NCBI GenBank assembly: GCA_937907685.1 | Contig: CALCXF010000059.1 | Location: 1-40,078 of the forward strand | Direction of reading: 5' to 3' | Source: an uncultured Nostocoides sp. | Lineage (GTDB): Bacteria > Actinomycetota > Actinomycetes > Actinomycetales > Dermatophilaceae | Length of the DNA stretch: 40,078 bases | Shown: piece after piece, positions 7,795-16,176 of the stretch | Numbering within the stretch: position 1 is the first letter of the stretch | Layout: the number at the start of each line of letters is the position of its first letter | The notes under the pieces: model-generated | The model's database searches: none | What the model saw: the letters and a program-made list of their open reading frames with translations, nothing else | What the model was told of the DNA's origin: nothing | Translations under genes and position numbers: made by a program

Positions 7795-9663
7795 GTGAGT
7801 CTGCTCGAGCGCATCGGGGGACCCGACGACCTCAAGGCGCTGCGCCCGGACCAGCTTGCCCCGCTCGCGGACGAGATCCGGCGCTTCCTCGTCGAGGAGG
7901 TCTCGCGCACCGGCGGCCACCTCGGCCCCAACCTCGGCGTCGTCGAGCTCACCATGGCGATCCACCGGGTGTTCAGCTCCCCGGACGACACGGTCGTCTT
8001 CGACACAGGTCACCAGTCCTACGTCCACAAGCTCCTCACCGGACGACGGAACTTCTCCGGGCTCCGCACCCAGGGCGGGCTGTCCGGCTACCCGAGCCGT
8101 GCGGAGTCCGAGCACGACGTCGTCGAGAACTCGCACGCCTCCACCTCGCTCTCCTGGGCGCACGGCATCGCGGCGGGGCGGGTCGTCCAGGGCCAGACCG
8201 GCCGTCACACCGTGGCCGTCATCGGCGACGGCGCGCTCACCGGCGGGATGGCCTGGGAGGCGCTCAACAACATCGCCGCGGACTCCGACCTCCCCCTCGT
8301 CGTCGTCGTCAACGACAACGAGCGGTCCTACGCCCCCACCCGAGGCGGCCTGGCCGACCACCTGGCGACGCTGCGCACGACGCGCGGGTACGAACGCTTC
8401 CTCGACTGGGGCAAGACCACCGTCTCGCGGACCCCGGTCGTCGGCGGGGCGATGTACGAGACGCTCCACGGGGTGAAGAAGGGCCTCAAGGACATCGTCG
8501 CGCCGCAGGGACTGTTCGAGGACCTCGGTCTGAAGTACCTCGGTCCGGTCGACGGGCACGACGAGCCGGCGATCGAGGCGGCCCTGCGCAAGGCGCGGGC
8601 CTTCCGCGGGCCGGTCCTCGTGCACGTGATCACCCAGAAGGGGCGTGGCTACGACCACGCCGTCAACGACGAGGGCGACCAGTTCCACGCCGTCGGCGTC
8701 ATCAACCCGGAGACCGGCCTGCCGCTCGAGATCGCCGGGCGCAGCTGGACCGACGAGTTCAGCGGGGCGATGGTCGAGATCGGCGAGGAGCGTGACGACG
8801 TCGTCGCGATCACCGCCGCCATGATGATCCCCGTCGGGCTCAAGGACTTCTGTGAGCGCTTCCCGGAGCGCACCTTCGACGTCGGCATCGCCGAACAGCA
8901 CGCGCTCACCATGGCGGCCGGGCTGTCGTATGCCGGTCTGCACCCCGTCGTCGCGGTCTACGCCACCTTCCTCAACCGGGCCTTCGACCAGCTGCTCATG
9001 GACTGCGCCCTCCACCGGGCCGGCGTCACCGTGGTGCTCGACCGCTCGGGGATCACCGGTCCGGACGGGGCGTCCCACCACGGCATGTGGGACATGACGA
9101 TCAGCGGCGTCGTCCCCGGCCTGCATCTCGCCGCCCCCCGCGACGGCCACCAGGTCGTGCGAGCCCTCCACGCGGCCGTCGCCATCGCCGACGCGCCGTC
9201 GGTGGTGCGCTTCCCGAAGGGCACCGTGGGTGGCCCGATCACCGCAGTCCGCACCGTCGGCACGGTCGACGTCCTCGCCGAGCCCGATGCCGACGACGTG
9301 GACGTCCTGCTCGTGGGGGTCGGCTCGATGGCGGCGACGACGCTGACCGCCGCCGAGAAGCTGGAGGCCGAGGGTGTGCGCGTGCGGGTCGTCGACCCGG
9401 TCTGGGTGCTCCCGGTGAGCCCCGACCTCGTGACCCTGGCATCGTCGGCGCGCCGCGTGGCGGTCGTGGAGGACCACGTCGTCGTCGGTGGCATCGGCTC
9501 CCAGGTCGCGCTCGCCGTCCGCGACGCCGGCTCCGACGTCCCCGTCGACTCGTACGGCCTGCCCAAGCGCTTCCTCGAGCACGGGTCCCGCGGTCAGGTC
9601 CTCGACGCCGCCGACCTCACACCGGACGCCGTCGCGGCCTCCGTGCGCGCACGCCTCGGCTGA
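7795..9663 (+). CDS. dxs: 1-deoxy-D-xylulose-5-phosphate synthase
   Basis: A thiamine diphosphate enzyme (622 aa) that condenses pyruvate and glyceraldehyde-3-phosphate, the first step of the MEP isoprenoid pathway. The N-terminal TPP domain has [16 protein letters not shown] and the metal/TPP motif [16 protein letters not shown] (from residue 144) closing with NDN. The central pyrimidine-binding domain has Glu367 in [13 protein letters not shown], which activates the cofactor. The C-terminal transketolase-like domain ends normally and length is typical. The GTG at 7795 is preceded by AGGAGG at good spacing. It is a stand-alone transcription unit with its own promoter; the neighbours are functionally unrelated. 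Confidence 0.97.
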   Translation: MSLLERIGGPDDLKALRPDQLAPLADEIRRFLVEEVSRTGGHLGPNLGVVELTMAIHRVFSSPDDTVVFDTGHQSYVHKLLTGRRNFSGLRTQGGLSGYPSRAESEHDVVENSHASTSLSWAHGIAAGRVVQGQTGRHTVAVIGDGALTGGMAWEALNNIAADSDLPLVVVVNDNERSYAPTRGGLADHLATLRTTRGYERFLDWGKTTVSRTPVVGGAMYETLHGVKKGLKDIVAPQGLFEDLGLKYLGPVDGHDEPAIEAALRKARAFRGPVLVHVITQKGRGYDHAVNDEGDQFHAVGVINPETGLPLEIAGRSWTDEFSGAMVEIGEERDDVVAITAAMMIPVGLKDFCERFPERTFDVGIAEQHALTMAAGLSYAGLHPVVAVYATFLNRAFDQLLMDCALHRAGVTVVLDRSGITGPDGASHHGMWDMTISGVVPGLHLAAPRDGHQVVRALHAAVAIADAPSVVRFPKGTVGGPITAVRTVGTVDVLAEPDADDVDVLLVGVGSMAATTLTAAEKLEAEGVRVRVVDPVWVLPVSPDLVTLASSARRVAVVEDHVVVGGIGSQVALAVRDAGSDVPVDSYGLPKRFLEHGSRGQVLDAADLTPDAVAASVRARLG

Positions 9664-9735
9664 CGGGCCGCCCCGTCGCTCTGCCGAGGGCGAACGCGCT
9701 GGCGCGGACGGCACGCCACGCGGTTGGCTCACGGC

Positions 9736-10710
9736 ATGAGGATGCTCGTGCTCGGTGGGACCGCATGGCTGGGGCGAAGCGTCGCACAGGATGCGGTGGC
9801 GCGCGGACACGACGTCACGTGCCTCGCGCGAGGCAACGGTGCTACAGCGGCCGGTGCGACGTTCGTTGCGGCGGACCGCGACCGCGAGGACGGCCTGGAG
9901 GCCGTCTCGGGTGCGGACTGGGACACCGTCCTGGACGTGGCACGGCATCCCGGCCACGTCCGTCGCGCGGTTCGCGACCTGCGAGCACGGCACTGGGTGT
10001 TCGTCTCCTCCGGCAACGCATATGCCTCCTTCTCGAGCCTCGAGCAGGACGAGGACGCTCCGGTGCGCGAGCCCTTGGCCGGCGACGTCATGACCAGCAT
10101 GGAGGTCTACGGCGAGGCGAAGGTGGCGTGCGAGGACGCGGTGCGGGAGGGCGCGGCGACGGCGACCATCGTTCGATCCGGTCTCATCGGTGGCCCCGGC
10201 GACTGGTCGGGGCGCACCGGCTACTGGCCCTGGCGGTTCGCCCACCCCGTCGGCGACCGGGTCGTCGTGCCGGCAGACCCAGACTTCCCCTGCGCGGTCA
10301 TCGACGTGCGCGACCTCGCGCCCTGGCTGGTCTCCGCGGCCGAGGAGCGGCTCGACGGGACGTTCAACGCGACCGGTCCAACGACGACCCTGGCCGAGGT
10401 GCTCACCTCAGCCGCGCAGGTCGCCGGGTCACCGGCCACCCCCCTCGAGGTGCCGCCCAGCCTGCTCGCCGAGCTGGGGGTGGCCTCGTGGATGGGGCCG
10501 TCATCCCTGCCGCTCTGGATCGACGACCCGCAGTGGCGAGGGTTCGCGACGCTGGGCACCGCCCGTGCGCGCGCGGCCGGTCTGAGGGTGCGACCCCTGC
10601 GAGACACGCTCCGTGACGCGCTCGCCTTCGAGGAGGTGCGGGACGTCCCCCGGGCTGCGGGCCTCACCGACGAGGAGGAGCGCCGGGTCCAGGAGGCGGT
10701 CCTGCGCTGA
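9736..10710 (+). CDS. NAD(P)-dependent epimerase/reductase (extended SDR family)
   Basis: A Rossmann-fold protein of about 324 aa. The N-terminal nucleotide-binding motif is GGTAWLG, followed by VFVSSGNAYASFSS and the catalytic Tyr125-x3-Lys129 (YGEAK), the SDR signature. C-terminal residues (VIDVRDLAPWLV, GTFNATGP) resemble the atypical/extended SDRs annotated as NAD-dependent epimerases or reductases. The substrate is unknown. The start is uncertain: ATG at 9736 or ATG at 9742 both fit, and neither has a strong ribosome binding site. It stands alone between dxs and a methyltransferase. Confidence 0.85.
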   Translation: MRMLVLGGTAWLGRSVAQDAVARGHDVTCLARGNGATAAGATFVAADRDREDGLEAVSGADWDTVLDVARHPGHVRRAVRDLRARHWVFVSSGNAYASFSSLEQDEDAPVREPLAGDVMTSMEVYGEAKVACEDAVREGAATATIVRSGLIGGPGDWSGRTGYWPWRFAHPVGDRVVVPADPDFPCAVIDVRDLAPWLVSAAEERLDGTFNATGPTTTLAEVLTSAAQVAGSPATPLEVPPSLLAELGVASWMGPSSLPLWIDDPQWRGFATLGTARARAAGLRVRPLRDTLRDALAFEEVRDVPRAAGLTDEEERRVQEAVLR

Positions 10711-10792
10711 CGTGAGGGTCCGCCGGCGTCCGCAAGGAGTCGGCAGCAGACCGTGCAGCACCGGGCGGCCACGCCGCGGAAGGGAGCTCGCC

Positions 10793-10798
10793 TAGCAT
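10793..10798 (+). promoter_or_regulatory. -10 box, leaderless promoter of the methyltransferase
   Basis: TAGCAT lies 7 nt before GTG 10806, with no ribosome binding site between. This decides against the ATG at 10797, which overlaps the -10 box. Confidence 0.6.
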
Positions 10799-10805
10799 GA
10801 GCCGG

Positions 10806-11573
10806 GTGACGGAGTCCCGCGCCGACGAGCTCGCCGTCAACCGGGCGCTGTGGGCGCTGGTGAACGAGCGCTTCACGGATGCCGCGGCCGAGGACCTCTG
10901 GCGCCGGGCTGACGTCGTGTGGGGACTGTTCGCCGTTCCCGAACGCGAGCTCGGTCTCGTCGGCGACGTCCGAGGAAGGGACGTCCTCGAGCTCGCGTGC
11001 GGCACCGCCTACCTGTCGGCGTGGCTGGCCCGCGCCGGCGCGAGACCGGTGGCGGTCGACCTGTCCGGTGAGCAGCTGGCCACCGCCCGTCGGCTCCGGG
11101 ACCGGCTGGGGCCGAACTTCCCCCTCGTCCAGGGGGACGTCGAGCGAGTGCCCCTCGCGAGCGGCCGCTTCGACCTCGTCGTCAGCGAGCACGGCGCGGC
11201 TGCCTGGTGCGACCCGCAGCGGTGGCTCCCCGAGGCGTCCCGGCTGCTGCGGCCCGGAGGGCGCCTCGTGTTCCTCACCAACAGCCACATCTCAGCGCTG
11301 TGCGTCCCGACCGACGAGGGTGTCGCGGGGCAGCAGCTGCTGCGTGGCCACGAGGAGGCGTACCGGGTGCGGTGGCCGGGGGGAGGCGTCGAGTTCCACC
11401 CGTCGCACGGCGACTGGGTGCGCCTGCTGCGCCGGTCCGGGTTCGTCGTTGAGGCGCTGCACGAGGTCTTCGCCCCGTCGGAGGGCACCGACCACCCGTT
11501 CTACGACATCGTCTCGCCGCAGTGGGCCGCCCGCTGGCCCGCGGAGGAGGCCTGGGTGGCGCGCCGCGAGTAG
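10806..11573 (+). CDS. Class I SAM-dependent methyltransferase
   Basis: A protein of about 255 aa with the class I methyltransferase fold. Motif I is VLELACGTAYLSAWLA, followed by the acidic VAVDLSGEQLATARR, then QGDVERVPLASGRFDLVVSEHG (motifs II/III) and LLRPGGRLVFLTNS. The closest pattern is the Methyltransf_11/UbiE-like group; the substrate is unknown. Start: GTG at 10806 follows a TAGCAT -10 box by 7 nt, so a leaderless message is likely. An ATG at 10797 is in frame but overlaps that box. Downstream is a DUF1905 gene with its own leaderless promoter, so the two are probably separate units. Confidence 0.87.
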   Translation: MTESRADELAVNRALWALVNERFTDAAAEDLWRRADVVWGLFAVPERELGLVGDVRGRDVLELACGTAYLSAWLARAGARPVAVDLSGEQLATARRLRDRLGPNFPLVQGDVERVPLASGRFDLVVSEHGAAAWCDPQRWLPEASRLLRPGGRLVFLTNSHISALCVPTDEGVAGQQLLRGHEEAYRVRWPGGGVEFHPSHGDWVRLLRRSGFVVEALHEVFAPSEGTDHPFYDIVSPQWAARWPAEEAWVARRE

Positions 11574-11613
11574 GGCTGTCCTCCCGGGCCACCACCGTCG
11601 CTGCGGCGCTCCC

Positions 11614-11619
11614 TATGCT
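11614..11619 (+). promoter_or_regulatory. -10 box, leaderless promoter of the DUF1905 gene
   Basis: TATGCT followed after exactly 6 nt by GTG 11626, with no ribosome binding site. Confidence 0.6.
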
Positions 11620-11625
11620 GGACCG

Positions 11626-11913
11626 GTGGAGCTGGAGTTCACCGGTGAGGTGTGGCACTGGCGAGGCCCGGCGCCCTACCACTTCGTGTCCGTTCCGGAG
11701 GGGGACTGCGGTGCGCTCGAGATGGCCGCCCCGCTGGTGAGCTACGGGTGGGGCATGATCCCCGTCGGCGTGAGGCTCGGGTCCACCGCATGGGCGACCT
11801 CGCTCTGGCCGAAGGACGGTGGTTACGTCGTTCCGCTCAAGGACCTCGTTCGCCGAGCCGAGGACGTGGAGGTCGGTGACCTCGTGACCCTTCGCCTCAC
11901 CATCGACGTGTGA
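11626..11913 (+). CDS. DUF1905 domain protein
   Basis: A small protein of 95 aa matching the DUF1905 family along its whole length: the opening ELEFTGEVWHWRGPAPYHFV, the central GWGMIPVGVRLGSTAWATSLWPKDGGYVVPLKDLVRRAE, and the closing GDLVTLRLTID. It is predicted to be a small beta-barrel-like fold; no biochemical function is established that I can name. The GTG at 11626 is placed 6 nt after a TATGCT -10 box, so it is probably leaderless. It stands alone between a methyltransferase and a convergent hypothetical gene. Confidence 0.88.
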   Translation: MELEFTGEVWHWRGPAPYHFVSVPEGDCGALEMAAPLVSYGWGMIPVGVRLGSTAWATSLWPKDGGYVVPLKDLVRRAEDVEVGDLVTLRLTIDV

Positions 11914-11946
11914 ACGAGGCCGTCACCCGGCGTCCGTCGCGGTCGG

Positions 11947-11976
11947 GTGGCTCGTCGTTCAGTGGCTCGTCGTTCA
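11947..11976. repeat. Perfect tandem repeat, 2 x 15 bp
   Basis: GTGGCTCGTCGTTCA occurs twice head to tail (11947-11961, 11962-11976). The second copy ends exactly at the stop codon of the minus-strand hypothetical gene. Confidence 0.9.
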
Positions 11977-12219
11977 GACGGCCGCCGGGCGCTCCTCGGG
12001 CGGCGCGGAACCGGTTGCGAGTCCACGGACGAGCACGTCGACGAGGTGTGGCACCTCCGAGACCTCGACCTGGACGGTGGCGACGCACAGCGTGCCTCGC
12101 CAGACCGACAGCACGGCGAGGCCGTGCTCGGGGTGCCACGACACGCGCAGCGCCCGTCCGTTCCCGCGAGCGTCGGCGACGACCTCACCGCGGAGGGGGA
12201 GCACGGTCGGTTGCGGCAT
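11974..12219 (-). CDS. Conserved hypothetical protein, small
   Basis: About 81 aa, beginning MPQPTVLPLRGEVVADARGN and with a beta-rich body (RVSWHPEHGLAVLSVWRGTL, VATVQVEVSEVPHLVDVLVRGL). No motif allows a functional guess, and there is no signal peptide or membrane segment. The start at 12219 is chosen because the protein-like sequence begins there; a GTG at 12252 would add 11 residues and has no clear ribosome binding site. It is the last gene before the MurA-like gene on the same strand, 81 bp downstream of it, and could be cotranscribed with it. Confidence 0.65.
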   Translation of the reverse strand: MPQPTVLPLRGEVVADARGNGRALRVSWHPEHGLAVLSVWRGTLCVATVQVEVSEVPHLVDVLVRGLATGSAPPEERPAAV

Positions 12220-12300
12220 CTCCCCATGGTGCTCCCCGATCGGGGTGGGCACCAGTGGCAGCAGGCGCCGGGACGGACCGGCGGTGCGGACCGAGCGGCC

Positions 12301-13848
12301 TCAGATGTCGCGGAAGGTCTCGATCGTCGCCCCGAGGGCGTTGAGCCGTTCGGCGAGGTCCTCGTAGCCGCGGTTGATGACGTAGACGTTGCGCAGCACC
12401 GACGTCCCGGGAGCGGCGAGCATGGCGAGCAGCATGACGACCCCTGGCCGCAGCGCGGGCGGGCACATGACCTCCGCGGCCCGCCACTTCGGCGTGGGTC
12501 CGGTGATCATCACGCGGTGGGGATCGAGGAGCTGCACCTGGCCACCGACCTTGTTGAGCTCGGTGAGGTAGATCGCGCGGTTCTCGTACACCCAGTCATG
12601 GATCATCGTCGTGCCCTCCGCGCAGGCGGCGATGAGGGCGAAGAACGGCAGGTTGTCGATGTTGAGACCGGGGAACGGCATCGGCGCGATCTTGTCGACC
12701 GGCGCCCGAAGCGGCCCCGGCTGGATGGTGAGGTCCACGAGTCGGGTGTGGCCGTTGTTCGCGCGGTACTCGTCGGTCAGCGTGAAGCGCAGGCCCATCT
12801 CCTCGAGGGTGGCCAGCTCGATCTCCAGGAACTCGATCGGCACCCGCTCGACGGTGATCGTCGACTCGGTGACGACCGCAGCGGCGATGAGGCTCATCGC
12901 CTCGATCGGGTCCTCCGACGGGAAGTACTCGATGTCGACGTCGACGTGGGCCACCCCGGTGACCGTGAGCGTCGTCGTGCCGATCCCGTCGATCCCCACG
13001 CCGAGGGCACGGAGGAAGAAGCACAGGTCCTGGACCATGTAGTTGGGGGAGGCGTTGCGGATGACCGTCGTCCCGGGATGCCGGGCAGCGGCCATGAGGA
13101 CGTTCTCGGTCACCGTGTCGCCCCGCTCGGTGAGCACGATGGCCCGCTGCGGTGACCGTCCGGGCAGGACCTCCGCCTGGTAGAACCCGTGGGTGGCGGC
13201 CACGTCGAGGCCGAAGGCCTTGAGCGCGGACAGGTGCGGCTCGACGGTGCGCGTCCCGAGGTCGCAGCCCCCGGCATACGGCAGCTGGAAGTGCTGGAGC
13301 TCGTGGAGCATCGGACCGAGGAACATGATCACCGTGCGCGTGCGCCGCGCCGCCTCGACGTCGATGCTCGCGAGGTCCAGCCGCGCCGGCGGGATGATCT
13401 CGAGGTCGTTGCTGTCGGGCAGCCACCGGACGCGCACGCCGATCGAGGTGAGCACCTCGATGATCCGGTTGACCTCCTCGATGCGGGCCAGGCTGCGCAG
13501 CGTCGTGCGGCCCTTGTTGAGCAGGCTCGCGCACAGGAGGGCGACGGCGGCGTTCTTGCTCGTCTTCACGGGGATGGATCCGGAGAGCTTCCGCCCGCCG
13601 ACGATCCTCAGGTGCTGCGGGCCGCTGTGACCGAGCGAGACGAACTCGCTGTCGAGCTTCTCACCGACCCGCGCCAGCATCTCGAGGGAGAGGTTCTGCT
13701 TGCCCTGCTCGATGCGGGCGACGGCGCTCTGGCTGGTCCCGAGGAGGTCGGCCAGCTCGCTCTGGGTGAGCCCTTGGTGGCGGCGGGCATCCCGGATGAG
13801 GGTGCCGATCCGGGTGAGGTAGGTGTCCGAGGTGGTGGTCGTCGTCAC
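12301..13848 (-). CDS. XRE helix-turn-helix domain fused to a MurA-like UDP-GlcNAc enolpyruvyltransferase
   Basis: A protein of 515 aa. Residues ~12-70 are an XRE/Cro-type helix-turn-helix (RDARRHQGLTQSELADLLGT, SQSAVARIEQGKQNLS). Residues ~80-510 align with MurA, which transfers enolpyruvate from PEP to UDP-GlcNAc in peptidoglycan synthesis. All key residues appear kept: Lys98 (KNAA, E. coli K22), Cys195 (GGCDLG, C115), Arg200 (R120), Asp398 (D305) and Arg467 (R397). It may therefore be an active enzyme, a substrate-sensing regulator, or both. The GTG at 13848 lies 6 nt after TACCCT, so it is likely leaderless. A perfect palindrome overlapping that promoter suggests self-regulation. Classical MurA lacks the N-terminal domain. 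Confidence 0.93.
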   Translation of the reverse strand: MTTTTTSDTYLTRIGTLIRDARRHQGLTQSELADLLGTSQSAVARIEQGKQNLSLEMLARVGEKLDSEFVSLGHSGPQHLRIVGGRKLSGSIPVKTSKNAAVALLCASLLNKGRTTLRSLARIEEVNRIIEVLTSIGVRVRWLPDSNDLEIIPPARLDLASIDVEAARRTRTVIMFLGPMLHELQHFQLPYAGGCDLGTRTVEPHLSALKAFGLDVAATHGFYQAEVLPGRSPQRAIVLTERGDTVTENVLMAAARHPGTTVIRNASPNYMVQDLCFFLRALGVGIDGIGTTTLTVTGVAHVDVDIEYFPSEDPIEAMSLIAAAVVTESTITVERVPIEFLEIELATLEEMGLRFTLTDEYRANNGHTRLVDLTIQPGPLRAPVDKIAPMPFPGLNIDNLPFFALIAACAEGTTMIHDWVYENRAIYLTELNKVGGQVQLLDPHRVMITGPTPKWRAAEVMCPPALRPGVVMLLAMLAAPGTSVLRNVYVINRGYEDLAERLNALGATIETFRDI

Positions 13849-13854
13849 CGCGAC

Positions 13855-13876
13855 AGGGTATCTCAGTTGTGAGATA
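13855..13876 (-). promoter_or_regulatory. Promoter and palindromic operator of the XRE-MurA gene
   Basis: A perfect inverted repeat TATCTCA-GTTG-TGAGATA (13859-13876) overlaps the TACCCT -10 box (minus strand, 13855-13860), which is 6 nt from the GTG start. The position is that of a repressor site. The obvious candidate ligand is the XRE domain encoded just downstream; this is inference. Confidence 0.7.
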
Positions 13877-13942
13877 TCGGGACATCGAGCGACACGGATT
13901 CGGATCCTCGAAACATCCCCTGCCGTGCTCCGTGACGGACGG

Positions 13943-15163
13943 TCACCCAGGCGGCACGCTGGCGACGCCGGGAGGTAGGAACCGTCGCCCGACGACCCGC
14001 TCGGAGGCCCCCTCGCGGTCGAGGAGGGGACAGAGACCGCCGTTCCAGAACTGGAAGCCGGCCCCCGTGATCATCGCGAGGTCGATGTCCATCGGTGTGG
14101 CCACGACCCCCTCCGAGAGGAGCAGTCCCACCTCTTCGGCGAGAACCCCGAGGATGCGCTCGCGCGCCTGCTCGACCGTCAGCTCCACCGGGTTCTCGGG
14201 ACGCTCCGCCATGGCGAGCACCTCGGGGTCGGGCACCGGCCGCCCGTCGTCCATGAGGTAGTAGCCGCGCTTGCCGGCCTCGACGAGACGCCTCAGGCTC
14301 GGCGAGACGTGGAACCGGTCCCCGAAGGCACGGTTCAGCGTCTCGCTGTTGTGCAGCGCGATCGTCGGCCCCACGAGGCCGAGGACGACGAAGGGCGGCA
14401 TCGGCGCGAGGCCGGCCACCGCGCGGTCCGCCGTCGTGACCGGCGTGCCCTCGTCGACGATGCGGGAGAACTCGCCCATGAAGCGTCCGAGCAGGCGGTT
14501 GACGACGAAGGACGCCGAGTCCTTGACCCGGATCGTCGTCTTCCCGAGCGCGCGACCGGTCGCGAATGCCGTTGCCAGCGCGCTGTCGTCGGTGTGATCC
14601 CCCGGGATGACCTCGAGCAGGGGCATCACGGCCACCGGGTTGAAGAAGTGGAAGCCGACGACCCGCTCGGGGTGCTGCAGGGCGCTCGCCATCTCGGTGA
14701 TCGACAGGGACGAGGTGTTCGACGCGAGGACGCACTCGGCGGAGACGACGGCCTCCACCTCGGCGAACACCTGCCGCTTGACGGACATCTCCTCGAAGAC
14801 GGCCTCGATGACGAAGTCGGCGTCGGCGAAGCCACTCTTGGACGTCGACCCGGTGACGAGCCGGGTGAGGAAGGACGCCTTGTCCGGGGACACCCGGCCC
14901 TTGGTGAGGAGGCCCTGGATCTCCGAGCGCACCCAGTCGACACCCATGGCCACGCGTGCCTCGTCCAGGTCGGTCATCACGACGGGCACGCCCAGCCGGC
15001 GCGCGAAGAGCAACGCCAGCTGGCTGGCCATGAGACCCGCGCCGACGATGCCGACCTTCGTGACCGGTCTGGCGAGGGAGGAGTCCGGTGCGCCGGGGGG
15101 GCGCTTCGCCCGCTTCTGCACGAGGTCGAAGGCATAGAGGCCGGCCCGCAGCTCGTCGCTCAT
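13943..15163 (-). CDS. fadB: 3-hydroxyacyl-CoA dehydrogenase half of split FadB (C-terminal part)
   Basis: Encodes 406 aa: Rossmann domain VGIVGAGLMASQLALLFARR near residue 37, catalytic serine in SNTSSLSI, catalytic His and Glu in FHFFNPVAVMPLLEVI, and Asn in FVVNRLLGRF. It oxidises 3-hydroxyacyl-CoA with NAD+ in beta-oxidation. In related actinobacteria, as I recall, this is the second half of a ~710-aa FadB; here it is separated by a frameshift from an imperfect 95-nt tandem duplication. Removing one copy gives a continuous 711-aa frame (13943-16173). The ATG at 15163 overlaps the upstream stop as ATGA, so coupled translation of a separate subunit is possible. Whether this is a real split gene or an assembly error is unresolved. 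Confidence 0.88.
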   Translation of the reverse strand: MSDELRAGLYAFDLVQKRAKRPPGAPDSSLARPVTKVGIVGAGLMASQLALLFARRLGVPVVMTDLDEARVAMGVDWVRSEIQGLLTKGRVSPDKASFLTRLVTGSTSKSGFADADFVIEAVFEEMSVKRQVFAEVEAVVSAECVLASNTSSLSITEMASALQHPERVVGFHFFNPVAVMPLLEVIPGDHTDDSALATAFATGRALGKTTIRVKDSASFVVNRLLGRFMGEFSRIVDEGTPVTTADRAVAGLAPMPPFVVLGLVGPTIALHNSETLNRAFGDRFHVSPSLRRLVEAGKRGYYLMDDGRPVPDPEVLAMAERPENPVELTVEQARERILGVLAEEVGLLLSEGVVATPMDIDLAMITGAGFQFWNGGLCPLLDREGASERVVGRRFLPPGVASVPPG

Positions 15164-16173
15164 CGTGAGGTCGCCCAGCGCCTCGTCCTCGGCGGTGAAG
15201 GCCTCCTCCCGGGTGGCGGTCCGCGCGGCGCGGACGAGCTCGACGGCGCGCAGCGCACCCCTAGGTCGCCCAGCGCCTCGTCCTCGGCAGTGAAGGCCTC
15301 CTCCCGTGTGGCGGTTCGCGCGGCGCGGACGAGCTCGACGGCGCGCAGCGCACCCGTGGCCCGTCCCCCCGACTTCGCGAGCACGACCTTCCTCCCTGCG
15401 TCACACGCCGAGTCCCAGACGCCCGCGTCACGGTCGACCTCCGGGCGCTGCCTGCTCGTGGTGCCGGACAGCACGCCGGCAGCCCAGCGCAGCGAGTCCT
15501 CGAGGAAGTCGGCCGGGTCGAGGAGGACGTCGGCGATCCCCAGGGCGGCGACCTCCTTCGCGGTGAGCATCCGGTTCTGCGAGAGGGGGTTCTCGACGAT
15601 GACCTTGAGCGCGTTCGCGGGCCCGATGAGGTTCGGCAGGAGGTAGCAGCCGCCCCAGCCCGGGAGCAGCCCCAGAAAGGTCTCGGGTAGGGCGAACGCG
15701 GCGACACCGGCCGAGATGCTCCGGTGGTCGCAGGCGAGCGCAAGCTCGACCCCGCCGCCCATCGCTGCACCGTTGACGAAGGCGAACGTCGGGACCGGCA
15801 GGTCCATGATCGCCGCGAATGCCGCGTGCCCCGCGCGCGCGAACTCGGTCGCCTGCCGTCGCTCGACGACGGAGGGGATGCCGGACAGGTCGGCTCCGAC
15901 GGCGAACACGAACGGCTTCCCCGTGACGGCCACGGCCTGGATCTCGCCGGCCTCGGCCCGCTCGCGCAGCCGCCCGACCGTTTCCGCGAGTTCGGCGATC
16001 CCCTGTGGTCCGAAGGTGGTGGGCCGTGTGTGGTCGTGGCCGTTCTCGAGCGTGAGGAGTGCCAGGGTGCCGGCGCCGCCCGGCAGGGTCACGTCCTGGA
16101 CCGGCGTGTGCGTCACGACCTCGGCGGGGATGGCAGGCGCCGACGACGGGGCAGCGGTGGTGGAGGTCGTCAT
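15160..16173 (-). CDS. fadB: Enoyl-CoA hydratase half of split FadB (N-terminal part)
   Basis: The first ~305 residues are the crotonase domain of FadB, which hydrates 2-enoyl-CoA. They include the oxyanion segment FVFAVGADLSG and the two catalytic glutamates in NGAAMGGGVELALACDHR and LPETFLGLLPGWGG. After EDEALGDL the frame enters the second copy of a duplicated segment out of register and adds ~32 residues of meaningless Pro/Arg/Ser-rich tail before stopping at 15160. The ATG at 16173 is 3 bp after the fadA stop. Excision of 95 nt restores fusion to the downstream dehydrogenase. The crotonase domain itself is complete. Confidence 0.88.
   Translation of the reverse strand: MTTSTTAAPSSAPAIPAEVVTHTPVQDVTLPGGAGTLALLTLENGHDHTRPTTFGPQGIAELAETVGRLRERAEAGEIQAVAVTGKPFVFAVGADLSGIPSVVERRQATEFARAGHAAFAAIMDLPVPTFAFVNGAAMGGGVELALACDHRSISAGVAAFALPETFLGLLPGWGGCYLLPNLIGPANALKVIVENPLSQNRMLTAKEVAALGIADVLLDPADFLEDSLRWAAGVLSGTTSRQRPEVDRDAGVWDSACDAGRKVVLAKSGGRATGALRAVELVRAARTATREEAFTAEDEALGDLGVRCAPSSSSAPRGPPPGRRPSPPRTRRWATSR
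15168..15355. repeat. Imperfect tandem duplication splitting fadB (offset 95 nt)
   Basis: Two 93-bp copies (15168-15260 and 15263-15355) are separated by the dinucleotide CT. They differ at three positions, all synonymous third-codon changes in the FadB frame; both encode the same AVELVRAARTATREEAF...EALGDL peptide. The offset of 95 is not a multiple of three and causes the frameshift. Confidence 0.95.
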
Positions 16174-16176
16174 GGC

